DNA of 64,000 nucleotides from Gimesia benthica (GTDB taxonomy: Bacteria; Planctomycetota; Planctomycetia; Planctomycetales; Planctomycetaceae): contig NZ_CP043930.1 of assembly GCF_009720525.1 (NCBI RefSeq), positions 7,762,001 through 7,826,000 of the forward strand. Reading direction: 5' to 3'. Both the position numbers and the translations under genes were made by a program. Positions 34,044 to 42,303 of the stretch are shown piece after piece; positions within the stretch are counted from its first letter, which is position 1; every line of letters begins with the position of its first letter. A model generated the notes under the pieces. The model was not told where the DNA came from and did no database searches. It was given only the letters and a program-made list of their open reading frames with translations.

Positions 34044-34858
34044 GTTGCGCTCCGCTGCCGCATTTTTTGTACCCCATTCCGGCGCCACTCCTGACCAGAT
34101 CCGACTTCATTCTTTTCAGCACTGGTCTTCAGCTGAATTCACTGCACAAACCGAACTTGATCCGCACCTGGCGGAATCATATCTTGTGAAATTGTGCTTC
34201 GCGCGCGAAGCGAGTGATGCGTGCACTGGAACAGCGACCACAGGCGCGCCAGGTTCACCTGAATCCGCGTCGAATTTTCCCGCTTTTCACCGGAACAACC
34301 GGCACCGGTTCCCTCTGTCTCGTAAGATTTCAAATCATTTCGCAGCACATTCAACGCATTTCGTCGCATACTCGCACCCCTTTCACTGCACATTCAGAAG
34401 ATTTCATCTCCGTATCGCACTTGACGCCGCCACGCCCCTGAGCATGATATCCCTGAACGCTGCAGGTGCCAGGTAGGCATTCTTTAATAGTATTCAGCGT
34501 GATCTTAGCTATGTAAGTATTCACCTTGGCCGAGGGTATGCTGTTACTCGCGTTTTCAGGACTTCAACAGCAGAAAAACCCAAATAGCCGCAGAGCGTTA
34601 GCCCCGGTTGAAACGTCTTTGGTAGATGCCATCCGAATTAAGAAACACTAACTGACGTTCTGGAATCCTGGTCATCTCTGGAACGGGGGAGGTCACCGGA
34701 TAAATCTGATAGAACTCGACCATACCAGAATGCCACCAGATCGCGCAGCTGAACATTCTGCAGAGAAGTTTACTTAGAGTATCAGTGAGATTGAATTCCG
34801 GTTGCTTCAATCCGCGGTTGCCACGACAGTTCCGAATCTGTTCTGAGAGCCTGACGCA
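34044..34858. other. 815-base gene-poor stretch
   Basis: No credible coding region on either strand; short open frames here have no family character and overlap on both strands. A perfect 16-bp palindrome GCTTCGCGCGCGAAGC lies at 34196-34211. No direct repeat of the tRNA 3' end, integrase or att-like duplication was found, so it is not evidently an integrated element. Confidence 0.5.
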
Positions 34859-35164
34859 TCAGTCAGCCACCAGCGATAACCGCTTCCCCGAGCGGACCCG
34901 AATCTGATTCTCCACCCGCTCCACCTCCGGCTCGTTGAGGGCGATTTTCAGAATCAACTGTAGTTCATGCCAGGAAGAGAGCTCCCCCTGCAGGATCAGC
35001 TTCGAACCGATTGATTCACTGCGAATCTGTCCCAACTGTGGAGAGCCCAATTGATGAATTGTGTCTTGGATACGGTGAGTGAGACCTTCTTCCGGCAGTA
35101 TTGCTTCCTGCAGTTTCAACATGGGGTAGTCCTGAGTCATAGTGTGGGTAAAAGTGGTAGCCAA
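34859..35164 (-). CDS. BON-domain protein
   Basis: A 101-residue small protein. Residues about 25-92 follow the BON pattern: amphipathic helix (THRIQDTIHQLG), central strand with Gly (GSKLILQGELSSWHELQLIL), then VERVENQIRV. BON domains bind phospholipid or osmotically regulated surfaces and are usually periplasmic, but no signal peptide is visible here. An internal Met at residue 9 (MTQDYPMLK) could be the true start. Stands alone, with long non-coding flanks. Confidence 0.6.
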   Translation of the reverse strand: MATTFTHTMTQDYPMLKLQEAILPEEGLTHRIQDTIHQLGSPQLGQIRSESIGSKLILQGELSSWHELQLILKIALNEPEVERVENQIRVRSGKRLSLVAD

Positions 35165-35693
35165 TCAGATTGGTGAGATCATCCCTCTTAGCACGAATTG
35201 TGCCAGATCGTGACGGGCATTTAGAGTTTACTTCGACTACAAGTGCCGACCAGATTAGAAGCTCGGTATTTCAAGGGTGAAAATAATCGGTCTCCCAATG
35301 CAAACCCCCAGACACTCGTTTGATGGCCTCGTTCAGCAGGTCGTTCAGAGATCAATCGGACAGTGATGGCGACAGATAAACGCGCAACATGGTCGCTCTG
35401 CATCCAATGTCAGTCACAACCTATTCAGGGGGAGCCACAGTATCGGAATCGAAGTCACTCTGAGAGACAGGCCGGGACTATCCAGCAGGTCCCATAACGT
35501 CACAGATCTGTTATCATTGATTTGTCAGTCAGTCAGCCACATTCTCCCCGGCTTTGGTATATGAAATGCGGATAATAAATACCACGCACCAATGAAATTA
35601 GGATCTCCGCCGTGTCATCAAATGATGGGGGGAGTTTACATTGGTCGGTTCTCTTATAAAAACTGTCGCTTATATGAAAAAGGTCTGATAACA
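35165..35693. other. 529-base divergent intergenic region
   Basis: It lies between the BON gene (minus) and the NADP-dependent oxidoreductase (plus). I see no gene, repeat or clear promoter pair. The frame of the oxidoreductase stays open upstream of its ATG to 35592, but without homology-like sequence. Confidence 0.45.
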
Positions 35694-36698
35694 ATGCTCT
35701 CACGTCGTTTCCAGTTAACTGCCTATCCCGAAGGAGAACCCACGCTCGACAATTTCGAACTGGTGGAAACCGAACTCGGCGATCCCGGTGAGAATGAATT
35801 CCTCGTGCGCAACGAATGGCTCTCCGTCGATCCCTATATGCGGGGACGCATGCGGGAAGGGGAAAGCTATGTCGAACCGTTTCAGATCGGGGCGCCGATG
35901 GAAGGGGCCTGTGTTGGAAAAGTCATCGCCTCAAAGCATGAAGATTTTGCCGCGGGCGATTATGTGTTAGGCAACCAGGGTTGGCGGGATACCTGGATAT
36001 CCGATGGCACAGGCGTGACGAAAGTCGATCCCCAGGCGGCGCCATTGTCGGCTTATCTGAGTATCATGGGAATGACAGGCATGACCGCTTATGTGGGGAC
36101 ACTGAAGATCGGCGGACTCCAGCCGGGAGACCGCGTATTTGTCTCCGCTGCCTCGGGGGCCGTCGGTTCGATTGTCTGTCAGATCGCGAAAATCAAGGGC
36201 TGTTATGTCGTGGGAAGTGCCGGCTCACAAGCCAAGATCGACTGGCTCAAAGACAAAGCCGGTATCGACGCCGCATTCAATTACCGGGAAGTTGACGATG
36301 TTGCCGCAGCCTTGCGGCAACACGCACCGGAAGGCATCGATCTCTATTTCGACAATGTGGGCGGCGATCACCTGCAGGCAGCCCTGGATAATATGAATGA
36401 CCACGGTCGGATTGTCTGCTGTGGAATGATCTCAACCTACAACGACAAAACACCACAGCCCGGCCCGGCAAACCTGTTTAAAATCATTACCAAACGGCTT
36501 CGCATGCAGGGTTTTCTCGTGTTTGATCACATTGACATGCAGGCCGAGTTCCAGCAGCAGATGGGAGAGTGGGTCCAGTCAGGTAAAGTTCACTGGGAAG
36601 AGACCGTCACCACGGGACTCGAAAACACCCCCGCCGCATTTCTCGATCTGTTTCAGGGGAACAAGATGGGAAAAGCCGTCGTGCAGGTGAATCCATGA
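35694..36698 (+). CDS. NADP-dependent medium-chain oxidoreductase (CurA/prostaglandin-reductase-like)
   Basis: A 334-residue zinc-independent MDR enzyme of the leukotriene B4 12-hydroxydehydrogenase/CurA group, which reduces alpha,beta-unsaturated carbonyls with NADPH. Family motifs are WLSVDPYMRGRM near 42, GMTGMTAYVGTLKIGG near 127 and the NADP loop SAASGAVGSIVCQIAK near 152. YFDNVGGDHLQAALDNM near 218 and MQGFLVFDH near 268 complete the pattern. ATG 35694 (MLSRRFQLTAYPEG) fits family N-termini; the 34 upstream in-frame residues do not. Monocistronic. Confidence 0.88.
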   Translation: MLSRRFQLTAYPEGEPTLDNFELVETELGDPGENEFLVRNEWLSVDPYMRGRMREGESYVEPFQIGAPMEGACVGKVIASKHEDFAAGDYVLGNQGWRDTWISDGTGVTKVDPQAAPLSAYLSIMGMTGMTAYVGTLKIGGLQPGDRVFVSAASGAVGSIVCQIAKIKGCYVVGSAGSQAKIDWLKDKAGIDAAFNYREVDDVAAALRQHAPEGIDLYFDNVGGDHLQAALDNMNDHGRIVCCGMISTYNDKTPQPGPANLFKIITKRLRMQGFLVFDHIDMQAEFQQQMGEWVQSGKVHWEETVTTGLENTPAAFLDLFQGNKMGKAVVQVNP

Positions 36699-36819
36699 CA
36701 GACGCTCCACGCTTACAACAGGCATTGACAGGTACTGACTGCGGTGCGACTATGAAGACAGGAACAGTCGCCGCCGCTCACAACAGGCAGAGAGTCGCTC
36801 TCACTCTGGATTCAGGATA

Positions 36820-37653
36820 ATGAACGCCGCAACCGATTTACATTCTGATGGCCTAGAAGAGGCGAAGAAAGCCCCCGGGCAGATCCTGCAGGCCGAACTC
36901 GTCGAAGCCATGGATGCACTGACGCGATCCTCACTCCGTCTGTTTCTGTCGGGGCTCTCCGCAGGACTGGATATCGGCTTCAGCCTGTTTCTGGTGGCCG
37001 TCGTGCAAACCCTGGGGCAGGGAAGTCTCTCTGAGCCAGTGCTCAAAATTCTGGTCGGCATGATGTATTCCTTCGGTTTCATCCTGGTCGTCGTAGGACG
37101 TTCGGAACTGTTTACCGAGCAGACCAGCCTCGCGATTCTCCCACTGCTCTCCCGCCAGGCATCTTTCAAAATGGTGATCCGGCTGTGGGGAATTGTCTAT
37201 GTCGCCAACCTGATCGGGGCGATGCTGTTTGCCGTGCTGGTCGTCATTATCGGGCCAGCTCTGGGCGTGATTGACGTCAAAGTCTTTGGCGAGTTAAGCC
37301 GTTCAATCGTCGACCATCCCGGCTGGGTGATCCTCTTAAGTGGCATGCTCGCCGGCTGGCTGATGGGCTTATTGTCCTGGCTGGTCTATGCCGGTCGTGA
37401 TACGATCAGCCAGATTCTGATCGTCTTTCTGATCACGTCAGTCATTGGCCTGGGACATCTGCATCACTGTATTGTGGGCAGTGTCGAAGTGCTGGCGGGA
37501 GTCTTCGCCGATCCCGGTACGACTCTGGCGGATTATGGTCACTTTCTGCTCTGGACCACTGCCGGAAATGCCTTGGGCGGCGTGATCTTTGTCTCCCTGC
37601 TCAAATACGGCCACGCCCACGCCAGTCAGTACGAGCGCAAATCAAAATACTAA
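36820..37653 (+). CDS. Formate/nitrite transporter (FNT) family protein
   Basis: A 277-residue membrane protein with about six hydrophobic helices, the FNT fold. Signatures are LSAGLDIGFSLFL (first helix), GRSELFTEQTSLAILPLL (about 90, similar to the FNT G-x-S-x-LFT segment) and GLGHLHHCIVGSVEVLAG (about 206), which carries the His-containing pore half-helix. FNT channels pass small monovalent anions such as formate, nitrite or hydrosulfide; substrate here is open. The N-terminal 35 residues are acidic and cytoplasmic. No pfl, fdh or nir gene neighbours. Confidence 0.8.
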   Translation: MNAATDLHSDGLEEAKKAPGQILQAELVEAMDALTRSSLRLFLSGLSAGLDIGFSLFLVAVVQTLGQGSLSEPVLKILVGMMYSFGFILVVVGRSELFTEQTSLAILPLLSRQASFKMVIRLWGIVYVANLIGAMLFAVLVVIIGPALGVIDVKVFGELSRSIVDHPGWVILLSGMLAGWLMGLLSWLVYAGRDTISQILIVFLITSVIGLGHLHHCIVGSVEVLAGVFADPGTTLADYGHFLLWTTAGNALGGVIFVSLLKYGHAHASQYERKSKY

Positions 37654-37772
37654 ATGCTGGATTGAATTGATTCTGAAAATGAATCACCATCCAGCATGAG
37701 TCATAAACCGCCAGATGATATCCCACGGTTGCCGGCCTCAGAAGTACGACTAATTCTTTTCCAGATCACCTC

Positions 37773-37801
37773 TTGACTAAGTACTAGAGTCTTAGTACAA
37801 A
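37773..37801 (+). promoter_or_regulatory. Promoter with overlapping operator-like dyad
   Basis: TTGACT (37773-37778), 17-base spacer, TACAAA (37796-37801). The spacer and -10 hold an inverted repeat GTACTA (37781-37786)/TAGTAC (37793-37798). GACTAAGTAC and GTCTTAGTAC also form a near-direct repeat. It fits a repressed promoter for the ICMT-like gene starting 100 bases downstream. Confidence 0.5.
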
Positions 37802-37900
37802 TCGCCGCAGCTAACTACTAAAGCCTTCGGAGTTCCCGGCAGGCAGCCTCAACCGCGTCAAAAAACATAACCAGACACATCACGGAGCAGGAATACGATC

Positions 37901-38641
37901 ATGGAACTGAAGAATCATTTTGAGACGAGTGGGCAATGGCTGTTTCGCTGGCGGAGCTACCTGCCCGCAGTTCTGCTGCTCCCGCTGATCTTCGCGGCGT
38001 CCAACTTCGAACGCCCCTGGGGCAGGCACGACGTTCAGGAATTCTGGGAACTCTTCTGCATCGCAGTCACTCTGCTGGGACTGACAGTCCGCGTGCTGGT
38101 CGCCGGATTTGTCCCCGGCGGAACTTCGGGACGTAACACAAAGAAACAGGTGGCCGACAGTCTGAATACCACGGGCATTTATTCCGTCTGCCGACACCCC
38201 CTCTACCTGGGGAACTTTCTGGTCGCCCTTGGCTGGGCCATGTTTTACCACGATGGCTGGCTGATCGCCGTCTTCTGTATGGCCTTCTGGCTGTATTACG
38301 AACGGATCATGATGACCGAAGAAGCCTTCCTGCGTGAAAAATTCGGTGATGAATTCCGCACCTGGGCCGCGCAGACACCGGCCTTCATACCCCAGCTCCG
38401 CAAATGGAAGATGCCGGAACTCGGGTTCTCGGTTCGTACAATGATCCGCCGCGAGTATCTGACCTTTGTGGGAGCGATGCTTGTCTTCGTCACTCTCGAA
38501 CTGCTGGAGCACTGGCACGTCGAAGGGCAGGTCGCACTGCAATCCTTCTGGCCCTGGCTGTTAGCCTTAACGGGTATGACGTTCCTGGCAGTCCGCCTGC
38601 TCCATAAGTGCACCCGTTGTCTGGCCGAAGAAGGCCGTTAA
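37901..38641 (+). CDS. ICMT/phospholipid-methyltransferase-like membrane protein
   Basis: A 246-residue protein with about five hydrophobic helices. The signature CRHPLYLGNFLVALGWAMF (about 92) plus the later EEAFLREKFGDEFRTW (about 139) is the SAM-binding RHPxYxGN...EE pattern of isoprenylcysteine carboxyl methyltransferase and phosphatidylethanolamine N-methyltransferase families. It should methylate a lipid or lipid-linked group at the membrane. The C-terminal about 80 residues add two extra helices ending in CTRCLAEEGR. A small gene of unknown function follows 52 bases on. Target not predictable. Confidence 0.75.
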   Translation: MELKNHFETSGQWLFRWRSYLPAVLLLPLIFAASNFERPWGRHDVQEFWELFCIAVTLLGLTVRVLVAGFVPGGTSGRNTKKQVADSLNTTGIYSVCRHPLYLGNFLVALGWAMFYHDGWLIAVFCMAFWLYYERIMMTEEAFLREKFGDEFRTWAAQTPAFIPQLRKWKMPELGFSVRTMIRREYLTFVGAMLVFVTLELLEHWHVEGQVALQSFWPWLLALTGMTFLAVRLLHKCTRCLAEEGR

Positions 38642-38693
38642 TCAGCTCGAAACAGGAACTTCGCACGCTTACATCACAGGAGACGTAATTTGT

Positions 38694-39086
38694 ATGCAGC
38701 CATTTCAAGGACTGGCCATGCAGCTGAGATTCAGTAGTGCTGCCCTCAATCGCGCATTTTCGAAAGCGATGAGCCGGATTCGCTCTGACTTCCTGCCTTT
38801 GCTGGAAGCATTTCAGGCGGTGAAGTTAGAGCATCCGATTCATGAGTCGATCCTGGTCATCATTACCGATGACCGGCCCGCGCAATACTTTGAGGAAATC
38901 GAAAACAGCGACGGCTACTTTCAGGTACTGGCCGGCTGCACTCTGCGTGGCGGCGATGAGGAACTCGTAGCAGATGTCTTCGAAATCCTCCGCAACACCA
39001 CCCGACTCTGTCCCTTCGCCACATCAGACCAGGCAGCATTCGAAGCCCTTTTCCAACGCATGCGGCCTCTGATTGTGACCAACTGA
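38694..39086 (+). CDS. Hypothetical protein, 130 residues
   Basis: Not recognised. A soluble, mixed-charge protein with no signal peptide or membrane helix; ILVIITDDRPAQYFEEIEN and LVADVFEILRNTTRLCPFA suggest an alpha/beta fold. ATG has AGGAG 11 bases upstream. It lies 52 bases after the ICMT-like gene on the same strand, so it may be co-transcribed, and is convergent with the sulfatase. Confidence 0.55.
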   Translation: MQPFQGLAMQLRFSSAALNRAFSKAMSRIRSDFLPLLEAFQAVKLEHPIHESILVIITDDRPAQYFEEIENSDGYFQVLAGCTLRGGDEELVADVFEILRNTTRLCPFATSDQAAFEALFQRMRPLIVTN

Positions 39087-39137
39087 GACTGTCATCTACA
39101 CCTCTGGTCCTGGCCGAAATACCTAGCCGGATTCCGT

Positions 39138-41111
39138 TCAACCGTTCCCCTTGCTGAAATCCCATACCCGTACCGGGCGGTTCGTCTTGGACGAACGAAA
39201 TTCAATCAGTCCAATCTCCAGAGCTCCCTCAGAGACCGGCAGGTACAAACGGAAAATGCCACTCATGCCTTCCACAGGCAGCGCGACTTCCACTTCCTGC
39301 CAGTTCGAACTGGCCTTGCACGTGAATTCCACGGTTTGACCTGACTTAGGGAAACCCTCCTGCGCAGCTGTCTTCCAGACAACCTTTCCAGCCCCACCTT
39401 GCGGACTTTTCACACGTAACTTGAGTGTCACCGGTCCACGATGTTTAACCTGGGCTGTTCCCAGGAACGGAGACCGGCCGTCGGCTTCCATCCGGGCGCC
39501 CCCCTCAACCAGTGTCAATTTGGAAAACTTCGGAACCAGCCCGTGCAGGGGGCCACGCTGAGGTGCTCCTCCTGTGGTACGGGGATTAAAGGTCGGGTTG
39601 GGCTGCGGATACAGTGCGCCGGTCTCTTTAACGAACTCATCGATCAACGCGTCGAGTGCTTTGACTTTCTCGGGATGCGTCGCCGCCAGATTCTGTGTTT
39701 CGCCGATGTCCGCTTTCAGATTATATAGTTCGCGGACTTCGGGATATTTCGGGTGGGGCTCAAACCGGCGGATCAGTTTCCAGTCTCCCTGGCGAACCGA
39801 CACCGCTGGAATCAGATGTGGAAACCAGGTGAACCAGGCGGTCCGCTGCATCTCTCCCGTCTGCTCCAGTACGGGCAGGATCGACTCGCCATCAATGATC
39901 TGCTCAGGATTCCGTTTCACTTTCACGGCGTCCAGAATCGTGGGATACACATCGATCGGCCCGACAATCGCGTCACTGGTACTCCCCGGTTGAATGTGTC
40001 CCGGCCAGCGGACCATCAGGGGCACCCGCTGTCCGCCTTCATAAATCCGGCCTTTTCCTTCCCGCAGAGGGGCATTATTCGTCGGCGGTTCACCACCCGC
40101 CCACTTGCGATAGCTCTTGATCGTTGCATACTTGGGATGCTTTTCATTGATCTTCTGAATCTTGGGGTCTTCGCTGCTCCAGCTGTGCGCGTTCCCGCCA
40201 TTATCCGAATAGAAGATGAACAGAGTGTTCTCAGACAGTTTGAGCTGGTCCAGCTTGTCCAGAATCCGTCCCAGGCTCTCATCCACGTTCCGCAGCATCG
40301 AAGCCATCACCGGATTCTTCTGCTCGCCGCGTGGATCCTGCTTCTTCGCGAACTCAGCCGTGTAAGCTTCTTTATGCTGCCACGGGCCGTGCACTGAGTA
40401 ATGCCAGAGATTCAAATAGAACGGTTCGTCCTGGTGGGCGTCGATGAACTTCAGCGCTTCATCTGTCAGTCGATCGGTTATGTGTTCCCCATCGGGCCCG
40501 TCGGTAATGTTCCCCACATGATGTCGACCCGTCGGCTTACCATCCGGGAACACGCCATACGGCGAAAAATAGCTGGGCGGCCCCGGATCGGGAGCACAAT
40601 GCCAGACGGTTTCAAATCCCTGTTTGTCCGGACGATGCGGCGCCGTCAGTCCCAGGTGCCATTTTCCGAAGTGCCCCGTTCGATAACCGGCGTCCCGTAG
40701 CGCCTCTGCCAGCGTGTACTGTTCCAGATCGAGGTAATTCTTGCTGATCGGCATTCGCAGCTTCTGATTCGGCTTCGCCGTCCTGGGCAGATATTCGAAA
40801 TCGGCAGGGCGCGGTGGCTGATGGCCACTGGCACTGGTGATACCGTGTCGGGACGAATACTGTCCCGTCAGGATCGACGCCCGCGTGGGGGAACAGAGGG
40901 GAACCGCATAGGCATTCGTAAACCGCATTGACTGCTGAGACAGTCGCGTCATATTCGGCGTTTCATAAAACTTCGAACCATAAGGCTCGCTGTCCATCCA
41001 GCCCATGTCATCCACCAGGAACAGCACGACATTCGGACGCTGCTCAGCAGCAGACACAGAGGGCAGGCCAGTTACGACCAGCAATAACAGCACGGACAGA
41101 AAACGAACCAT
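39138..41111 (-). CDS. Secreted type I sulfatase
   Basis: A 657-residue sulfatase. Signal peptide in residues 1-22 (MVRFLSVLLLLVVTGLPSVSAA). Metal-binding FLVDDMGWMD near 31-40. Cys73 in LCSPTRASILTG is the formylglycine precursor. GKWHLG near 160 and FYSDNGG near 300 are further active-site motifs. After about 520 a C-terminal beta-rich domain of about 130 residues (LKLRVKSPQGGAGKVVWKTA...) is added. ATG 41111 is preceded by AAAGG; a start further upstream (41135) would disrupt the signal peptide. Planctomycetes use such enzymes on sulfated polysaccharides; substrate unknown. No anaerobic maturase is adjacent. Confidence 0.92.
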   Translation of the reverse strand: MVRFLSVLLLLVVTGLPSVSAAEQRPNVVLFLVDDMGWMDSEPYGSKFYETPNMTRLSQQSMRFTNAYAVPLCSPTRASILTGQYSSRHGITSASGHQPPRPADFEYLPRTAKPNQKLRMPISKNYLDLEQYTLAEALRDAGYRTGHFGKWHLGLTAPHRPDKQGFETVWHCAPDPGPPSYFSPYGVFPDGKPTGRHHVGNITDGPDGEHITDRLTDEALKFIDAHQDEPFYLNLWHYSVHGPWQHKEAYTAEFAKKQDPRGEQKNPVMASMLRNVDESLGRILDKLDQLKLSENTLFIFYSDNGGNAHSWSSEDPKIQKINEKHPKYATIKSYRKWAGGEPPTNNAPLREGKGRIYEGGQRVPLMVRWPGHIQPGSTSDAIVGPIDVYPTILDAVKVKRNPEQIIDGESILPVLEQTGEMQRTAWFTWFPHLIPAVSVRQGDWKLIRRFEPHPKYPEVRELYNLKADIGETQNLAATHPEKVKALDALIDEFVKETGALYPQPNPTFNPRTTGGAPQRGPLHGLVPKFSKLTLVEGGARMEADGRSPFLGTAQVKHRGPVTLKLRVKSPQGGAGKVVWKTAAQEGFPKSGQTVEFTCKASSNWQEVEVALPVEGMSGIFRLYLPVSEGALEIGLIEFRSSKTNRPVRVWDFSKGNG

Positions 41112-41334
41112 GGGAGACCTTTCCAGTGAGCACAAGACAACAGGCCAGCTTCGACGTGATCAGTCCTCAATTCTACCAATCCACACCAGCAGAAACGAGG
41201 ACTTTAGAAAGAATCTTAAGTCTCCGGACAGGACCGGTCCTCAGTCGATTCCGTCCACTCATTGAATCGGTTATGCTTTCTTTATCAACAGCGACGCGAC
41301 TGGCGCCGCGGAGCGTTTACCTGCGGAAGAAACC

Positions 41335-42267
41335 ATGGCACTACTCTATTCGGATCCCATCTTTCTCAAACATGAAACAGGCGGTCTCCCGGAAAATCCG
41401 GCGCGGATCGTACCTGCTGTCCGCCGGGCGACCCAGGTTGCACTCCACGCACACTGTCGCCAGCGTTCCTTCAGCGAGGTCAGTGAGGCTCGACTGGAAC
41501 GCGTGCATTCGGATCACTATGTAAAGTATGTGCGAAATTTCTGTGAACAGGGGGGCGGTTATATCAGCCCCGATACCTCCGTCTGTCCCGCATCCTGGGA
41601 GGTCGCCCGCATGGCCGCTGGTGCCGCCTGCGATGCCGTCGAGCAGGTGCTCAAGGGGCACTCCGATCGGGCTTTCTGTCTGATTCGTCCCCCCGGACAT
41701 CACGCGTCACGCGAGCAGGCCATGGGGTTTTGCCTCTTTAATAACGTAGCCATCGCGGCGCGGCTGGCCATCGACGAGTTCGGCCTGGAGCGGGTCATGA
41801 TCATCGACTGGGACGTGCATCACGGCGATGGCACCCAGAAGCTCTTCTGGGAAGACGGGCAGGTCGGTTTTCTCTCCGTGCATCGATCTTCGTTCTGTGT
41901 GAAGTCAGGCTTTGCGGACGAAACCGGGGGGGGAGCCGGCCTTGGAACCACCGTCAACCTTCCGTTAGAATATGGTATCACGCGCGAAGACTATCTTAGT
42001 CAGTTCACTGCTGCCGCAGAACGACTGGCTGAAAAAATCAGACCTCAGCTGATTCTGATCAGTGCCGGCTTTGATGCACACAAGGATGACCCGGTCGGAT
42101 CACTGGGGCTGGAAAGCGAAGACTTCGCGCGACTGACCCGGGTGGTGCTCGATCTGGCCGACGTTCATGCTGAACAGCGTGTCGTCAGCCTGCTCGAAGG
42201 GGGCTACAATCCCCAGGCACTGGCAGAGTGTATTGAACATCATCTACTGGAGCTGGTCTCAAACTGA
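41335..42267 (+). CDS. Histone-deacetylase-family lysine deacetylase (AcuC-like)
   Basis: A 310-residue class I/II HDAC-fold enzyme, the normal length for bacterial members. Zinc and catalytic motifs are RPPGHHAS (about 118-125, tandem catalytic His), GFCLFNNVAIAA, DWDVHHGDGTQKLFW (about 158), SAGFDAHKDDPVG (about 244, zinc Asp) and LEGGYN (about 287, transition-state Tyr region). It should remove acetyl groups from lysines or acetylated small amines. It precedes a Pat-type acetyltransferase by 36 bases, recalling the acuABC protein-acetylation arrangement. Confidence 0.88.
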   Translation: MALLYSDPIFLKHETGGLPENPARIVPAVRRATQVALHAHCRQRSFSEVSEARLERVHSDHYVKYVRNFCEQGGGYISPDTSVCPASWEVARMAAGAACDAVEQVLKGHSDRAFCLIRPPGHHASREQAMGFCLFNNVAIAARLAIDEFGLERVMIIDWDVHHGDGTQKLFWEDGQVGFLSVHRSSFCVKSGFADETGGGAGLGTTVNLPLEYGITREDYLSQFTAAAERLAEKIRPQLILISAGFDAHKDDPVGSLGLESEDFARLTRVVLDLADVHAEQRVVSLLEGGYNPQALAECIEHHLLELVSN

Positions 42268-42303
42268 AGCCGCAGTCAAGAGGAGCACGACAAAGGCCCA
42301 ACC

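Noticed and set aside
35592-35693. 34-residue N-terminal extension of the CurA-like oxidoreductase
   Set aside because: Family N-termini start at MLSRRFQL-type sequence; the upstream in-frame codons lack similarity and a ribosome site.
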